Assembly: GCA_000415505.1 (NCBI GenBank)
Contig: KE354456.1
Span: forward strand, 1 to 32,043
Origin: Streptomyces afghaniensis 772
GTDB taxonomy: Bacteria; Actinomycetota; Actinomycetes; Streptomycetales; Streptomycetaceae
Reading direction: 5' to 3'
Length of the DNA stretch: 32,043 nucleotides
In this document: piece by piece, positions 8,468-17,882 of the stretch
Layout: each line of letters begins with the position of its first letter
Position numbering within the stretch: the first letter of the stretch is position 1
Notes under the pieces: generated by a model
What the model was told of the DNA's origin: nothing
The model's database searches: none
The model's input: the letters and a program-made list of their open reading frames with translations, nothing else
Made by a program: the position numbers and the translations under genes

Positions 8468-9001
8468 ATGACGGAACAGCGAACGGATCCGCCGGGCGCC
8501 CACCGTGCTCCGGCCACCGACATGTCCCTGCTGGGCATCTACCTCAACGACCATCTCGCCGGCGCCACCGCCGGGACGGCGCGGATCCGCTATCTGCTGC
8601 GCTCGTGCCGGGGTACGGCGCTCGCCGACGCCCTGACACCGGTCGCCGCCGAGATCGCCGAGGACCGGGCGAGCCTGCTCCACATCATGCGGCGGCTCGA
8701 CGTCCCGGTGCGACGCTACAAGGTGTACGCGGGCCGGGCGGCCGAGCAGATGAGCCGGTTGAAGAGCAACGGCAGCCTGGTACGGCGTTCCCCGCTGAGC
8801 ACGCTGTGGGAGCTGGAGGCGATGGGCCTGGGAGTGGAGGGCAAGACGGCCGGCTGGCAGACGCTGCGCGACCTGGCCGCAACGGACGCGCGCCTCGACG
8901 CGCGGCAGCTCGACGACCTCGTTGCACGGGCCCGGCGGCAGCGCGCCACGCTGGAGGAACTGCGCCGCGCCCAGGTTCAGGTCGCCTTCCGCGAGACCTG
9001 A
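8468..9001 (+). CDS. Unrecognised helical protein, possibly ferritin-like fold (177 aa)
   Basis: No family recognised with certainty. The protein is 177 residues and looks almost entirely helical. Early helices (MSLLGIYLNDHLAGATAGTA, then ADALTPVAAEIAEDRASLLHI) place acidic residues and His about one helix apart, as in small ferritin-like bundle proteins. A middle segment has LWELEAMGLGVEGKTAGWQT, and the C-terminus is charged and coiled-coil-like (LDDLVARARRQRATLEELR). No membrane segment or signal peptide. Start ATG 8468 has GGAG about 8 bases upstream; the frame is open much further upstream but without protein-like sequence. It is divergent from the 8200 gene across the palindrome at 8295-8314. 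The ferritin-like idea is inference from helix pattern only. Confidence 0.75.
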   Translation: MTEQRTDPPGAHRAPATDMSLLGIYLNDHLAGATAGTARIRYLLRSCRGTALADALTPVAAEIAEDRASLLHIMRRLDVPVRRYKVYAGRAAEQMSRLKSNGSLVRRSPLSTLWELEAMGLGVEGKTAGWQTLRDLAATDARLDARQLDDLVARARRQRATLEELRRAQVQVAFRET

Positions 9002-9027
9002 GCACCGGCCCCGCCGGCGGCCCTGGC

Positions 9028-9351
9028 TTACCAGAACCTGCTGCTGAGAGCCGGCTGATGCGACAGTTCCACGGCGTCCCGCAGCCGCAGCGCGACGCTG
9101 ATGGTGGCACGCAGGGCGGAGGGCCGTACGGTCTGGGCGGTCTCGGTGGCCAGGACCAGCAGGCACGCGGCCGCCTGCTCGACGACCGGCACGGGGAGGA
9201 TGAAGTCGTTGTCGGCGGCGGCACGGAACGCCTTCAAGGGGATCGCGGCCCCGTCGATGGCCCGGTGCGCGGCCTGCTCCAGGTGCTGTGCGGCCTGTTC
9301 GCACACGGGGGCGGGCAGGGCGATGGTGCGCTGGAACGGTGAACTCGTCAT
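9028..9351 (-). CDS. Small unrecognised protein (107 aa)
   Basis: A 107-residue protein of unknown function. The composition is protein-like and largely helical (APVCEQAAQHLEQAAHRAID, then VPVVEQAAACLLVLATETAQ). Two similar segments, PAPVCEQAA and PVPVVEQAA, suggest an internal duplication. No signal peptide or metal motif. Start ATG 9351; a purine-rich GGGGGA lies about 12 bases upstream with CGGGGC closer. It converges with the 8468 gene (26-bp gap) and is divergent from the fructosamine-kinase-like gene. Codon bias supports it, but its small size leaves some doubt. Confidence 0.6.
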   Translation of the reverse strand: MTSSPFQRTIALPAPVCEQAAQHLEQAAHRAIDGAAIPLKAFRAAADNDFILPVPVVEQAAACLLVLATETAQTVRPSALRATISVALRLRDAVELSHQPALSSRFW

Positions 9352-9529
9352 GCCCCGACTGGTCCCCCGGCGGTGGCCGGTTCTGTCGGCGGGCGGCGGG
9401 ATTTCACCGTCCCGCGTGACCGGGGCGTGGCGAATGTCCCGGATCCGGCAAGGCCGGCTTCGGCGCCGTCCCCTGGGGCGTGCCCCTACTCTGAGTGTCG
9501 ATCAGGCCCGGAGCCGAGGAGGAGCGTGT

Positions 9530-10384
9530 ATGACCACCCGTACGGATGCCGTGGCCCGGCTCACCGGGCGGGCGGTCACCGGGGAACGGCCCCTGTCCGG
9601 GGCCCTCGCCGAGGTGACGCTCGACGACGGGCGGGTGGTGATCGTCAAGCGCGTCGACGATCCGGGGGCGACGCGGGCCGAGGCGGCCGGGCTGCGCTGG
9701 CTGGCCGGGGCCGGCACGGTGCGGGTACCGGCCGTGCACGGCCACGACGCGCACTGGCTGGTCGTCGACCGGGTCGAGCAGGGGCGGCCGAGCCGGGAGG
9801 CGGCGGTCCGCTTCGGCCGCGACCTGGCCGCCCTGCACGCCGCCGGGGCGCCCGCGTTCGGCGCGCCGCCCCCGGGCGGACCGGCGGACGCCTACATCGG
9901 GCTCGCCCCGATGCGCAACGAGCCCCGCACCGACTGGCCGGGCTGGTACGCCGAGCATCGCGTGCTGCCGTATCTGCGGCGCGCGGTCGACCAGGGCACC
10001 GTCCAGCCCGGTGAGGCGACCGACGTTGAACGTCTGTGCGAGCGACTGCCGGAGCTGGCGGGGTCCGCCGAGCGGCCCGCGCGGCTGCACGGCGACCTGT
10101 GGAACGGCAACGTGCTGTGGGCGGCGGACGGGGACGTCCGGCTGATCGACCCGGCCGCGCACGGCGGACACCGCGAGACCGACCTGGCGATGCTGCGTCT
10201 GTTCGGCTGCCCGCACCTGGACGAGGTGCTGGACGGCTACCAGGAGAAGGCGCCGCTCGCCGACGGCTGGACGGACCGCGTCGGCGTGCACCAGCTGTTT
10301 CCGCTGCTGGTGCACGCCGTGCTGTTCGGCCGGAGCTACGCGGAACAGGCCCTCGCGGTGGCCCGTACCGCCCTGGCGGGGTGA
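9530..10384 (+). CDS. Fructosamine-3-kinase family protein
   Basis: ATP-dependent kinase of the fructosamine/ketosamine-3-kinase family (284 residues), which in known members phosphorylates sugar adducts on amines to start deglycation. Seen in sequence: the ATP-anchoring lysine in VVIVKRVDD (Lys40), the catalytic loop HGDLWNGN at residues 187-194 (Asp189, Asn194), and LIDPAAHGGHRETDLA with the metal Asp207 in the DP form typical of this family rather than DFG. Start ATG 9530 is set by the strong GAGGAGGAG site just upstream; the frame is open earlier but not coding. It is a single gene, convergent with catalase with only 4 bp between the two stop codons. Family call is firm; the physiological substrate is unknown. 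Confidence 0.92.
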   Translation: MTTRTDAVARLTGRAVTGERPLSGALAEVTLDDGRVVIVKRVDDPGATRAEAAGLRWLAGAGTVRVPAVHGHDAHWLVVDRVEQGRPSREAAVRFGRDLAALHAAGAPAFGAPPPGGPADAYIGLAPMRNEPRTDWPGWYAEHRVLPYLRRAVDQGTVQPGEATDVERLCERLPELAGSAERPARLHGDLWNGNVLWAADGDVRLIDPAAHGGHRETDLAMLRLFGCPHLDEVLDGYQEKAPLADGWTDRVGVHQLFPLLVHAVLFGRSYAEQALAVARTALAG

Positions 10385-10388
10385 GCGG

Positions 10389-12047
<1,659 letters not shown>

Positions 12048-12078
12048 ATGCGTGGGCTCCTTCGGCTCATGGCCGGTG

Positions 12079-12093
12079 GCCGACCTGGTCGGC
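12079..12093. promoter_or_regulatory. Palindrome upstream of catalase
   Basis: GCCGAC, CTG, GTCGGC: perfect 6-bp arms, 32 bp before the catalase ATG on the minus strand. It could be an operator for a peroxide-responsive regulator or chance in GC-rich DNA; the sequence does not match a Fur-type box I know. Confidence 0.3.
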
Positions 12094-12112
12094 ACCGCGA
12101 GCGGCCGCCCGG

Positions 12113-12134
12113 CCGGGCGTGGCGGAACGCCCGG
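12113..12134 (-). terminator. Hairpin between the 12157-13509 gene and catalase
   Basis: CCGGGCG, an 8-base loop and CGCCCGG form a 7-bp stem beginning 23 bases past the stop codon of the minus-strand gene ending at 12157. It would separate that gene from the catalase promoter. No T tract. Confidence 0.4.
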
Positions 12135-12156
12135 GTACCCGGAGGGGCGGGGTCAG

Positions 12157-13509
12157 TCACCTGCCGGTCCCGCGCACCACGGACCAGACCTCCGCGAGCA
12201 GGGCCGGGTGGTTCTCGCCGTACGTGACGACGGCCGCGAACACCGCGTCGAGGGCCGCCCGGAGCGGGTCGGGTCCGGCGGCGTCGGTCACCGCGGGGAG
12301 GGCCATGTGCGGCTGCGACATCCGCACGTGTGGGTCCGGTGGGCCGAAGGTGACCGCCATGGCGTGCAGGCCGGAACCGGCGACCTGCGGTTTCGCCGCG
12401 GCGGACGAGCCGGAGCCGGCAACCTGCCGTATCGCCGAGGCGTACGGGCCGGAGCCGGAGGCCTGCGTTCTCGCCACGGCGGCCGCCGGGCCCACCACGG
12501 CTTGTGTGGCCTCCAGGGCTTGCGGCACGGGGGTGCCGGGGGACGCGGGCGGCCGGAAGGGAGGCCGCTCGGGCGGGACGGCCCGGCCGACGGTCCGGTC
12601 CGGGACACGCGGGTCGGTGGCCAGGGTCTCCCACATGCGGGTCTCGTCGTCGAACGGCGGCGGCAGCGGACGGCCTTCGGCCAGGGCCGTGAGCGCGTCG
12701 GCGACCCAGTCGAGGGCCGTGAGACCGGCCGCTTCACACGCCCGGCGGGCCGCGAACAGGGCCACCTCACGCTGGGTGGCCGGGCCGGAGGCGTCGATGG
12801 CGTGGACCAGGGCGGGGTCGAACTCGAGCAGGCCGCGGACGTTGCCGCCGACGTCCCGCAGGGCCTGGCTCGGCGGCTGTCCGCCCCATTGCCATCGTTC
12901 GAAGGCGAGCCGGCGTTCCCGTTCCGCCGTCTCCTGCGCGAGGCGGGCCTGGCGCTCGGCCTCGGCGCGTTCGGCGGGCGTGAGAGGCGGCGGCAGTTCG
13001 CGGGCGTAGCGGTGCCAGTAGGCGGCGGCCTGCGAAGTCTGCTTGAGAACACGGTCCGGCTCGGGCGGGGCGGGCCAGAACTGCAGGAGGTAGCAGTCGA
13101 GTCGGGGCTCGCCGTCCGTCCGGGTGTCCTGCTCGCTCGCCTGGTCCATGCCCCGGGCGCAGTACCGCACGCGGTAGTCGGTCTCCTCCAGATCGAGCTG
13201 CCAGGAGCCTCCCCCTCCCCATTCCACGAGCGCGCTGTCCGCCGACGCCGGACGGAAGGACACCTCCACCACGTCCTCCCAGGCCGGATCCAGCGGCGGC
13301 GCCTTCTCGTGCACCTCGACCGTGAAGCCCACCGAGCCGGTGTGCAGTCCGGTGTTCAGCCACAGGGCGCCCGGTGTCGCCGCTCCACAAAGTCCCGCAC
13401 TCTGCCCGGCGAACGCCTCCTCGAGACCCGGCCCGTAGCTGTCCGGATCGGTCTCGACGTAGATCTGGCCGTAGTGCACATGCACCTCTCCCTCGACCGG
13501 CCTGCGCAC
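12157..13509 (-). CDS. Unrecognised two-part protein with 13-residue repeats (450 aa)
   Basis: No function recognised. The N-terminal 150 residues look like a folded beta-rich domain (VHVHYGQIYVETDPDSYGPGL, GALWLNTGLHTGSVGFTVEV, DVVEVSFRP, YRVRYCARGMDQA). A charged linker follows (PLTPAERAEAERQARLAQET), then a helical domain with DASGPATQREVALFAARRAC. Next comes a proline-rich segment, then four tandem 13-residue repeats encoded at 12352-12507, and a short helical C-terminus. GTG 13509 is chosen as start because AAGGAG lies exactly 6 bases upstream. An ATG at 13563 is also in frame with a poorer site, and a GTG slightly downstream at VHVHYG is also possible. It is divergent from the kinase at 13606 with 96 bp between starts. 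No signal peptide or membrane segment is seen. Confidence 0.75.
   Translation of the reverse strand: MRRPVEGEVHVHYGQIYVETDPDSYGPGLEEAFAGQSAGLCGAATPGALWLNTGLHTGSVGFTVEVHEKAPPLDPAWEDVVEVSFRPASADSALVEWGGGGSWQLDLEETDYRVRYCARGMDQASEQDTRTDGEPRLDCYLLQFWPAPPEPDRVLKQTSQAAAYWHRYARELPPPLTPAERAEAERQARLAQETAERERRLAFERWQWGGQPPSQALRDVGGNVRGLLEFDPALVHAIDASGPATQREVALFAARRACEAAGLTALDWVADALTALAEGRPLPPPFDDETRMWETLATDPRVPDRTVGRAVPPERPPFRPPASPGTPVPQALEATQAVVGPAAAVARTQASGSGPYASAIRQVAGSGSSAAAKPQVAGSGLHAMAVTFGPPDPHVRMSQPHMALPAVTDAAGPDPLRAALDAVFAAVVTYGENHPALLAEVWSVVRGTGR
12352..12507 (-). repeat. Four tandem 39-bp coding repeats
   Basis: Four consecutive 13-residue units in the C-terminal part of the unknown protein: TQAVVGPAAAVAR, TQASGSGPYASAI, RQVAGSGSSAAAK, PQVAGSGLHAMAV. 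The second to fourth share Q-x-x-GSG with a following small-residue stretch; the first is more diverged. As DNA this is a 39-bp tandem array of four copies, likely length-variable between strains. Confidence 0.75.
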
Positions 13510-13605
13510 GATCAGCTCCTTATCGTCCGGGGATGGGATGGTGAGCTGTCGGCATCGTGGCATCCACCACTGACAATCAGAGCGCGATCACGGGAGAGCG
13601 GAAGC

Positions 13606-14220
13606 ATGCGGCACGTCTACTGGATCGGGGGCGGGAGCGGCGCGGGCAAATCCACGATCGCCCGCAGACTCGCCGATCGGCAGGGCTGGCGTCTGTACTC
13701 GACCGACGACGTGATGGGGGACCACGCCCGACGGACCACGCCCGACGAGGCCCCGTTCCTGCACGAGTTCATGGCCATGGACATGGACGAGCGCTGGGTG
13801 AACCGTTCTCCGGAGACCATGCTCAGGACGTTCCACTGGTTTCGCGGCGAGGGCTTCGGGCTGATCGTCGAGGACCTGCTGCGCATGCCACAGGAGACGT
13901 GTGTCGTAGTCGAGGGATTCCGCCTGCTGCCGCACCTCGTACAGCCCCTGCTCACCGAGCCCGGACACGCGGTCTGGCTCCTGCCCACACCGCGGTTCCG
14001 GCAGGCCGCGTTCACGGGCCGGGCCACGCCGGGAACGCGTTTCACGGAGAGGACCAGTGACCCGGAGCGGGCGAACCGCAACATCGCCGCACGGGACCGC
14101 CTGTTCACGGAACGCCTCCGCGAGGAGACCGCACGCCGCCAACTGCCCGCCGTCACGGTCGACCTCACGATGTCGGAGGACGAACTCGCCGAACGGGTGA
14201 GCGCGATCTTCCGGCTCTGA
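13606..14220 (+). CDS. P-loop kinase-like NTPase (204 aa)
   Basis: Small nucleoside/phosphotransfer kinase-like protein. The Walker A motif GGGSGAGKST is at residues 8-17 (Lys15), followed by YSTDDVMGDHARRT, a substrate/Mg-binding Asp pair typical of adenylate-kinase-like AAA_33 proteins. ETCVVVEGFRLLPHLV is the Walker B-like strand. Arginine-rich lid-like sequence (RFRQAAFTGRATPGTRF, then ERTSDPERANRNIAARDRLF) follows. ATG 13606 is fixed by GGGAGAG about 8 bases upstream. It stands alone, divergent from the repeat protein and ending in a strong bidirectional hairpin. The substrate is unknown; antibiotic or small-molecule phosphorylation and nucleotide metabolism are both possible. Confidence 0.85.
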   Translation: MRHVYWIGGGSGAGKSTIARRLADRQGWRLYSTDDVMGDHARRTTPDEAPFLHEFMAMDMDERWVNRSPETMLRTFHWFRGEGFGLIVEDLLRMPQETCVVVEGFRLLPHLVQPLLTEPGHAVWLLPTPRFRQAAFTGRATPGTRFTERTSDPERANRNIAARDRLFTERLREETARRQLPAVTVDLTMSEDELAERVSAIFRL

Positions 14221-14227
14221 CCTCTTG

Positions 14228-14277
14228 CCACGCGAAGGGCCCGGACCCCGCCCGCCGGCGGTGTCCGGGCCGCGTGG
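14228..14277. terminator. Strong bidirectional terminator hairpin
   Basis: GGCCCGGAC (14238-14246) pairs perfectly with GTCCGGGCC (14263-14271). An outer CCACGC/GCGTGG stem (14228-14233 with 14272-14277) extends the hairpin. It lies between two convergent genes, the kinase ending at 14220 and the small gene ending at 14291, and can serve both. Confidence 0.75.
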
Positions 14278-14290
14278 CCCCGGTGGGGCC

Positions 14291-14527
14291 TCAGCCGCCG
14301 TTGAGGCGTGCGCGCAGGAGGTTCTTGCCCAGTTCGGCACCCTTGCGGCTGTCCGCCTGGGCCTTGCGGAACAGGTCCGCGACCTCGGTGTCCTTGGCGC
14401 GCTCCGCGTCCTGGATGTAGCTCTCCAGACGCAGGGCGTTGTTCAGGCACGCCTCGACGTACCAGATCAGGTTGTAGTCCTTGTCCTGCGTACCGGTCAC
14501 GCCGCCGGTCTCCGTCTCGCTGGTCAT
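14291..14527 (-). CDS. Small acidic helical protein (78 aa)
   Basis: A 78-residue hypothetical protein that reads as genuine: a flexible Thr/Gly/Glu-rich N-terminus, then helices (YNLIWYVEACLNNALRLESY, AERAKDTEVADLFRKAQADS, KGAELGKNLL). No membrane or secretion signal; one cysteine. Start ATG 14527 has a textbook AAGGAGG site 6 bases upstream, the strongest in this part of the window, implying high expression. It is convergent with the kinase gene across the hairpin at 14228-14277 and divergent from the conservon. Function is unknown; the pattern suits a small helical-bundle protein. Confidence 0.85.
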   Translation of the reverse strand: MTSETETGGVTGTQDKDYNLIWYVEACLNNALRLESYIQDAERAKDTEVADLFRKAQADSRKGAELGKNLLRARLNGG

Positions 14528-14868
14528 TCGGACCTCCTTCGTGCGGAGCGGACCTCTTCAGGCGTCGGACGGGTACCCGTCCTCCGGTGGGACACACAGC
14601 CCACCCCCATCACGTTCCGCGACCATCCGGTTACGCACTCGACGAGCGGGTGGCCGGCCCGCCGGTCAGACCTGTACGCACCACCAACTCCCCTACCCCG
14701 TACGGCAATCCTGACAGTTGCCACAGAAGCGAACAGACCCTGGTCAGTTTCAGAACGAAGTGCCCTTCCACCGTGCGAGACCGGTCGATGACGGTGTGTA
14801 CTGTGCTGCGGGTGGCTCGTCAGAGCACCTCGGACTCCGCCCTGCCCACTCTCCCTGGACTCGATTCG
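14528..14868. other. Intergenic region upstream of conservon
   Basis: 341 bp between the divergent small gene and cvnA. No gene seen. It is less GC-rich than its surroundings (ACAGTTGCCACAGAAGCGAA near 14716), as expected of a promoter region. A possible -10 TACTGT is at 14799-14804, 65 bp before the chosen cvnA start, but I find no matching -35. If cvnA starts at the in-frame ATG 14788 this element would be inside the gene. Confidence 0.45.
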
Positions 14869-16511
14869 ATGATCGAACTACCGGACCTGGTCGTCGGCGG
14901 TCTCGCCGTCGGCACGCTGTCCGCGTTCGCCCTCGGCGGCGGGTTGCTGCGCTCGCGGCGGCGACTGGCCGTGCAGCGCGCGAAGATTGCCGCTTTGCGG
15001 GCCCAACTCGACGGCAACACGCGGGCGTTCACGGCCGAGATCGAGCACCTGGCGGCACGGCGCGTACCCGCCGCGGCCCGGCAGGTGGCCCATCCGCACG
15101 TCGCCGTGCCCGGCCCGCTCAGCCCGCAGCTCTCCGGTTCGCCCCTGGGCCTCGCGATGGAGCAGGTACTGAAGGGGCTGCACGCCGAACTCGCCGCGCA
15201 GCGCACCCGCATCGACGCCGCCGCGCAGGCCGGGATGCGCGGGGCCACGCGGGAGATCCAGGCGGCGCTGTACCGGCTGCAGGACGCCCTGCGCGGCCTG
15301 CAACAGCATTACGACGACCCCGAGTTGGCGCAGACCCTGTTCGAACTGGACCACGAGAACGAGCAGTCGCTGCGGCGCGCGCAGATCGCCGCGGTGGTGT
15401 GCGGGGCCTGGGTGGGGCTGGCCCGGGAGGAGTCGCACCTCGTGGACGCGGTGACGGGCGGTCAGGCCCGGCTCGCGGGCTACCGGCGCGTCCGGATCCA
15501 CAACCACCTTCAGGCCGGGACCGCCCTGGTGTCCCACGCCGTCGAGCCGGTCGCCATCATCGTCGCCGAGCTCCTCGACAACGCGCTGCGGCACTCCGCG
15601 CCCGACACCGACGTCGTGGTCAACCTGGAGGCCGTCCACCACGGCGTCTGCGTCACCGTGGACGACGCCGGGCTGGGCATGACGCAGGACGAACGGGCCC
15701 GTGCCCAGCGGATGGTGGCCGGCTCCGAACCCATCCTGCTCACCGAGCTGGGCGACCCGCCGCGCATGGGACTCGCCGCCATCGGCCGGCTGACCCGGCA
15801 GTTCGACCTGAGCGTGGACCTGTCCTCGCCGTCCCCGTACGGCGGGGTGCGGGCGGTGCTGCGGGTCGACAGTCACCTGCTGACCCGCATCGATCCCGAA
15901 GAACTGCCTCCGGCGGCCAGCGCCCCGCGTTCGACGCGCAGGGCGGAGCGGGGCACGGCGGGTGGTGGCGCGTCGGTCTCTGCCTCGTCCGAGGCGCCCG
16001 ATGCCGCTGAGGGGCCTGCCGCCCGGCCCGCCCCCGCCCGTGCATCCGAACCGGCCCCGGCCACCGCGTCCGACGGCTGCGAGCCGCGCACCGCGCCCCG
16101 GAACCCCGAGCCCCCGTCCCCACCGCGGCGGCCCGCTCCACCGCACCCGATGACCACGGCTACGGCACGGACCAGGGCGACCAGGCCTCCACCCCGGCCC
16201 CCGGCCACCACGGCCCCCGTGACAACGGCGGACTCCCCCAGCGGCGTCGCCGCAGCCGGGCCACGCCGCCGCTGGACACCCCGGCCGCCGCCCCCGCGCC
16301 CGCACCGCAGCGCCGACCGCGGCGTCCCGAGGAGTCCGCCGCCGCCCTCGGCGCCCTCCAGTCCGGCACGGCGGCCGCACGTTTCGCCGCCCGGCCGAAC
16401 ACCGGCGCCCCTCCAGCCGTACCTGAGGGTGCCCCGGCCGCGACCACGGCCGACGGGCCTGACGACACCGGCCGAGACCGGAACGACCACGAAGGGGGAA
16501 CGGCTCGATGA
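14869..16511 (+). CDS. cvnA: Conservon sensor kinase-like protein CvnA, frameshifted tail
   Basis: Membrane-anchored histidine-kinase-like protein, first component of a conservon. One transmembrane helix (residues about 7-27), then a coiled coil, an H-box-like LDHENEQSLRR (His about 162), N-box AELLDNALRHS (Asn about 238) and G1 box DDAGLGMT. A long Pro/Ala-rich tail follows. It lacks the large extracellular sensing region of bigger CvnA proteins. The tail must change frame between about 16012 and 16135: only then does it give the NGGLPQRRRRSRATPP tail typical of CvnA and end at TGA 16509-16511, overlapping the cvnB ATG. The span is one base short of a multiple of three. Start ATG 14869 is a choice by protein quality; ATG 14788 is in frame and neither has a good ribosome site. 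Confidence 0.85.
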
Positions 16512-16930
16512 CCAGCCGCGCAACGGGGGACACGGCCTGGGTGCTCGAACCGGTTCTGGAGGTGCCGCACGTCGTGGCCGCCGTCCTGCTCACCCGGGAC
16601 GGGCTCGTGACCGGTTACACCGACGCGCTGTCGCAGCCGTCGGCCGAGCGGGTCGCCGCCATCACCAGCACCGTGCAGGGCGCCTGCCGTACCGCGGCGG
16701 CGGCGTTCGCCGACACCGACCGGGCCGACATCCGGCAGGTCGTCATCGAGTCGGACCACGGCTATGTGCTCATCGTGCCGACCGACCACGGCACCTGCGT
16801 CGCCGCGTACGGCGACCCCGAGGTGCGCCTGGACCTGCTCGCGCACCGGGTGCACTCGCAGGTCGCGCGGCTGGGCGAGAAGGCGATGGCCGCCGGGCCC
16901 CGAGGTGCCGACGGCGACACGCCGGCATGA
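16508..16930 (+). CDS. cvnB: Conservon roadblock/LC7 protein CvnB
   Basis: A 140-residue Roadblock/LC7-domain protein. In studied conservons CvnB binds the kinase-like CvnA and the GTPase CvnD in a membrane-associated complex and is thought to modulate GTPase state, like MglB with MglA. Seen here: the domain start WVLEPVLEVPHVVAAVLLTR, DGLVTGYTDALSQPSAERVA, and the second half RQVVIESDHGYVLIVPT with GTCVAAYGDPEVRLDLL. The ATG at 16508 overlaps the cvnA stop (ATGA) and has AAGGGGGAA upstream. The end overlaps cvnC by ATGA. It is intact. Confidence 0.93.
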   Translation: MTSRATGDTAWVLEPVLEVPHVVAAVLLTRDGLVTGYTDALSQPSAERVAAITSTVQGACRTAAAAFADTDRADIRQVVIESDHGYVLIVPTDHGTCVAAYGDPEVRLDLLAHRVHSQVARLGEKAMAAGPRGADGDTPA

Positions 16931-17289
16931 CCGGCCGCCGAGGCGGCCGCCCCCTGGTTCCCGCGTATCTGTCGACCGGCGGGGTGGCCCGGCCCAGCCG
17001 TGCCCACCTGGAGCGGCTGTCGGTCCTCACCGGCAGCGGCGAGCCGGCTCCCGCCGATCTGCCCGCCGCGCAGGCGGCCCTGCTGGAGGAGCTGGAGTAC
17101 GGGTCGCTGACGCTGGTGGAGGCCGCGGCCCTGCTGCGGCTGCCCGTCTCCGCCGTGCTGGTGCTGGCCGACGGCCTCATCGACCGTGACCTGGTGCTGG
17201 CCCGCGCGCCGATCCCGCCCGCCCGGCGCTTCGACCCCGACCTGCTGAAGAGAGTGGCCGATGGCCTCCGCGACCTCAAGCGCCGTTGA
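16927..17289 (+). CDS. cvnC: Conservon DUF742 protein CvnC
   Basis: A 120-residue DUF742 protein. Family features seen: RPLVPAYLSTGG near the N-terminus, followed by LEELEYGSLTLVEAAALLRLP, a winged-helix-like segment, then VLVLADGLIDRDLVLARAPIP and the C-terminal DLLKRVADGLRDLKRR. Its biochemical role is not settled; in conservons it belongs to the CvnA-D complex. The ATG overlaps the cvnB stop, and its 3' end overlaps cvnD by 29 bp, so all four proteins are likely made in fixed ratio. It is intact. Confidence 0.92.
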   Translation: MTGRRGGRPLVPAYLSTGGVARPSRAHLERLSVLTGSGEPAPADLPAAQAALLEELEYGSLTLVEAAALLRLPVSAVLVLADGLIDRDLVLARAPIPPARRFDPDLLKRVADGLRDLKRR

Positions 17290-17882
17290 CGCCGCCGGCG
17301 GCGGTGGCATCCATCTCCCGGACACCGCCCGCGACCTGGTGAAGATCCTGGTCACGGGGCCTTTCGGGGTGGGCAAGACCACCCTGATCGGCTCGGTGTC
17401 GGAGATCCGCCCGCTGCACACGGAGGAACAGCTCACGGAGGCGTCCGCGCAGGTCGACGATCTCGCCGGGTCCGGGACAAGTCGACCACCACGGTCGCCA
17501 TCGACTTCGGCCGGATCAGCCTGCCGGCGGGATCGTGCTCTATCTGTTCGGCACGCCCGGCCAGGAGCGGTTCCGGTCGCTGTGGGACGACATCGCCCAC
17601 GGCGCGCTCGGCGCGCTCGTGCTGGTCGACGCCCGCCGGATCGACGCCTCGTTCGACGTGCTGGGGCTGGTGGAGGAGACCGGGCTGCCGTACGCGGTGG
17701 CCTTCAACACCTTCCCGGACGCGCCCCGGCACCACACCCCCGAGCAGTTGCGCGCCGCTCTGGACCTGGAACCGACGACCCCGATGGTGACCTGCGACGC
17801 GCGGGAGGCGAACTCCTCGATCGACGCCCTGCTCGCCCTCGTCCAGCACCTGATCGACCACCGACCCGCGGAGCACCGGTGA
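17261..17882 (+). CDS. cvnD: Conservon small GTPase CvnD, two frameshifts
   Basis: Ras/MglA-like small GTPase switching between GTP and GDP forms. The P-loop GPFGVGKTT is intact in the first frame. The G3 region LFGTPGQERFRSLWDD (a conservon-type variant of DxxGQE) and later VLVDARRID are in another, with VAIDFGRISLPAG in the third. Two single missing G bases explain it exactly: DLAG-VRDKSTTTV requires GGGG where GGG stands at 17468-17470. LPAG-IVLYLFG requires GGGG where GGG stands at 17529-17531. The span is two bases short of a multiple of three. ATG 17261 has GAAGAGAG upstream; the stop overlaps the first P450 start (GTGA). With these corrections the protein is about 207 residues, normal for CvnD. 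Confidence 0.87.

Noticed and set aside
14308-17289. A 993-residue fusion of kinase-like protein with cvnC in one open frame
   Set aside because: The frame stays open only because of high GC. The segment over cvnB (16508-16930) is shadow sequence, and cvnA's conserved tail lies in another frame ending at 16511.
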